A stretch of DNA of 40,652 nt from Streptosporangiaceae bacterium (GTDB lineage: Bacteria > Actinomycetota > Actinomycetes > Streptosporangiales > Streptosporangiaceae): the NCBI GenBank assembly GCA_019245115.1, contig JAFARZ010000138.1, positions 1 through 40,652 of the forward strand, written 5' to 3'. The notes beneath the pieces were generated by a model. That model had not been told where the DNA came from. It saw only the letters and a list, made by a program, of their open reading frames with translations, and ran no database searches. The position numbers and the translations under genes were made by a program. Of the stretch, positions 40,564-40,652 are shown one piece after another. How positions within the stretch are numbered: the first letter of the stretch is position 1; each line of letters starts with the position of its first letter.

Positions 40564-40652
40564 CCCGCCCCCGCGCCCGCCCCGCGCCCGACCCGCCTCG
40601 CGGCCGCCCACCCTGCAGCCGACCCGCCCCGCGCCCGCCCCATCCCGCGGCC
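40504..40652. other. C-rich low-complexity end of the window
   Basis: The sequence is runs of cccgcc units with almost no A or T; it ends the glycosyltransferase-like gene and then shows no gene. G-quadruplex potential exists on the complementary strand, or the region may reflect simple low complexity at the end of a contig. Confidence 0.6.

Overview
The window is high-GC DNA with GTG and TTG starts, dense ATGA stop/start overlaps and a codon bias towards G or C in third positions. Gene content (actinobacterial S-adenosyl methyltransferase family, PucR-type regulator, purK-purE-discoidin protein operon, GtrA, acyl-CoA carboxylase beta next to an HMG-CoA lyase-like gene) points to an actinomycete, probably a Streptomyces- or Streptosporangiales-like soil organism; the genus cannot be fixed from the sequence.

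Left flank (1-3.6 kb): a LacI regulator cut by the window edge with palindromic operators, an XRE-cupin regulator divergent from a thioredoxin-reductase-like/methyltransferase fusion, and an SDR-like protein that has lost the catalytic tyrosine. A 780-bp stretch with repeats and one small ORF follows.

Centre (about 4.2-25.6 kb): a compact biosynthetic gene cluster with no PKS or NRPS. Its key feature is an HK97-fold encapsulin-like shell protein (11146-12027), the last gene of a tightly coupled operon: acyl-adenylating ligase, DHA2-type exporter, sulfotransferase, atypical SDR, methyltransferase, shell protein. Around it lie a divergent ATP-grasp ligase, a DegT-type aminotransferase, a PucR-type activator, a radical SAM enzyme, a truncated LanB-like protein (only the tRNA-dependent aminoacylation part), a second acyl-adenylating ligase, three further methyltransferases, a TTG-started P450 with its 3Fe-4S ferredoxin, and a second exporter. 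My reading is that two carboxylic acids are activated by the ligases. The product is then assembled by non-NRPS amide/aminoacyl chemistry (ATP-grasp, LanB-like protein), tailored by radical SAM, P450, methyl and sulfo transfer, partly inside a protein shell, and exported. This matches the class of natural-product-associated (often called Family 3) encapsulins, known mainly from computational surveys; the product, cargo and cargo-loading signal here are unknown. A 30-codon, frame-preserved remnant of the radical SAM gene sits just before the LanB-like gene.

Right flank (25.6-40.6 kb): conserved chromosomal genes: acyl-CoA dehydrogenase, UDP-glucose 6-dehydrogenase family, a discoidin-like membrane protein, purE, purK, GtrA, a two-component system, acyl-CoA carboxylase beta and HMG-CoA lyase-like protein, a PH-domain membrane protein, biotin-protein ligase, and two paralogous polytopic glycosyltransferase-like proteins. 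The cluster touches this flank directly: the acyl-CoA dehydrogenase is translationally coupled to a cluster methyltransferase and exporter. Two G6/C6 hairpin repeats sharing a CTTAGGCTC tail lie in this flank, one of them inside the carboxylase gene. I see no rRNA, tRNA, CRISPR array or insertion sequence.
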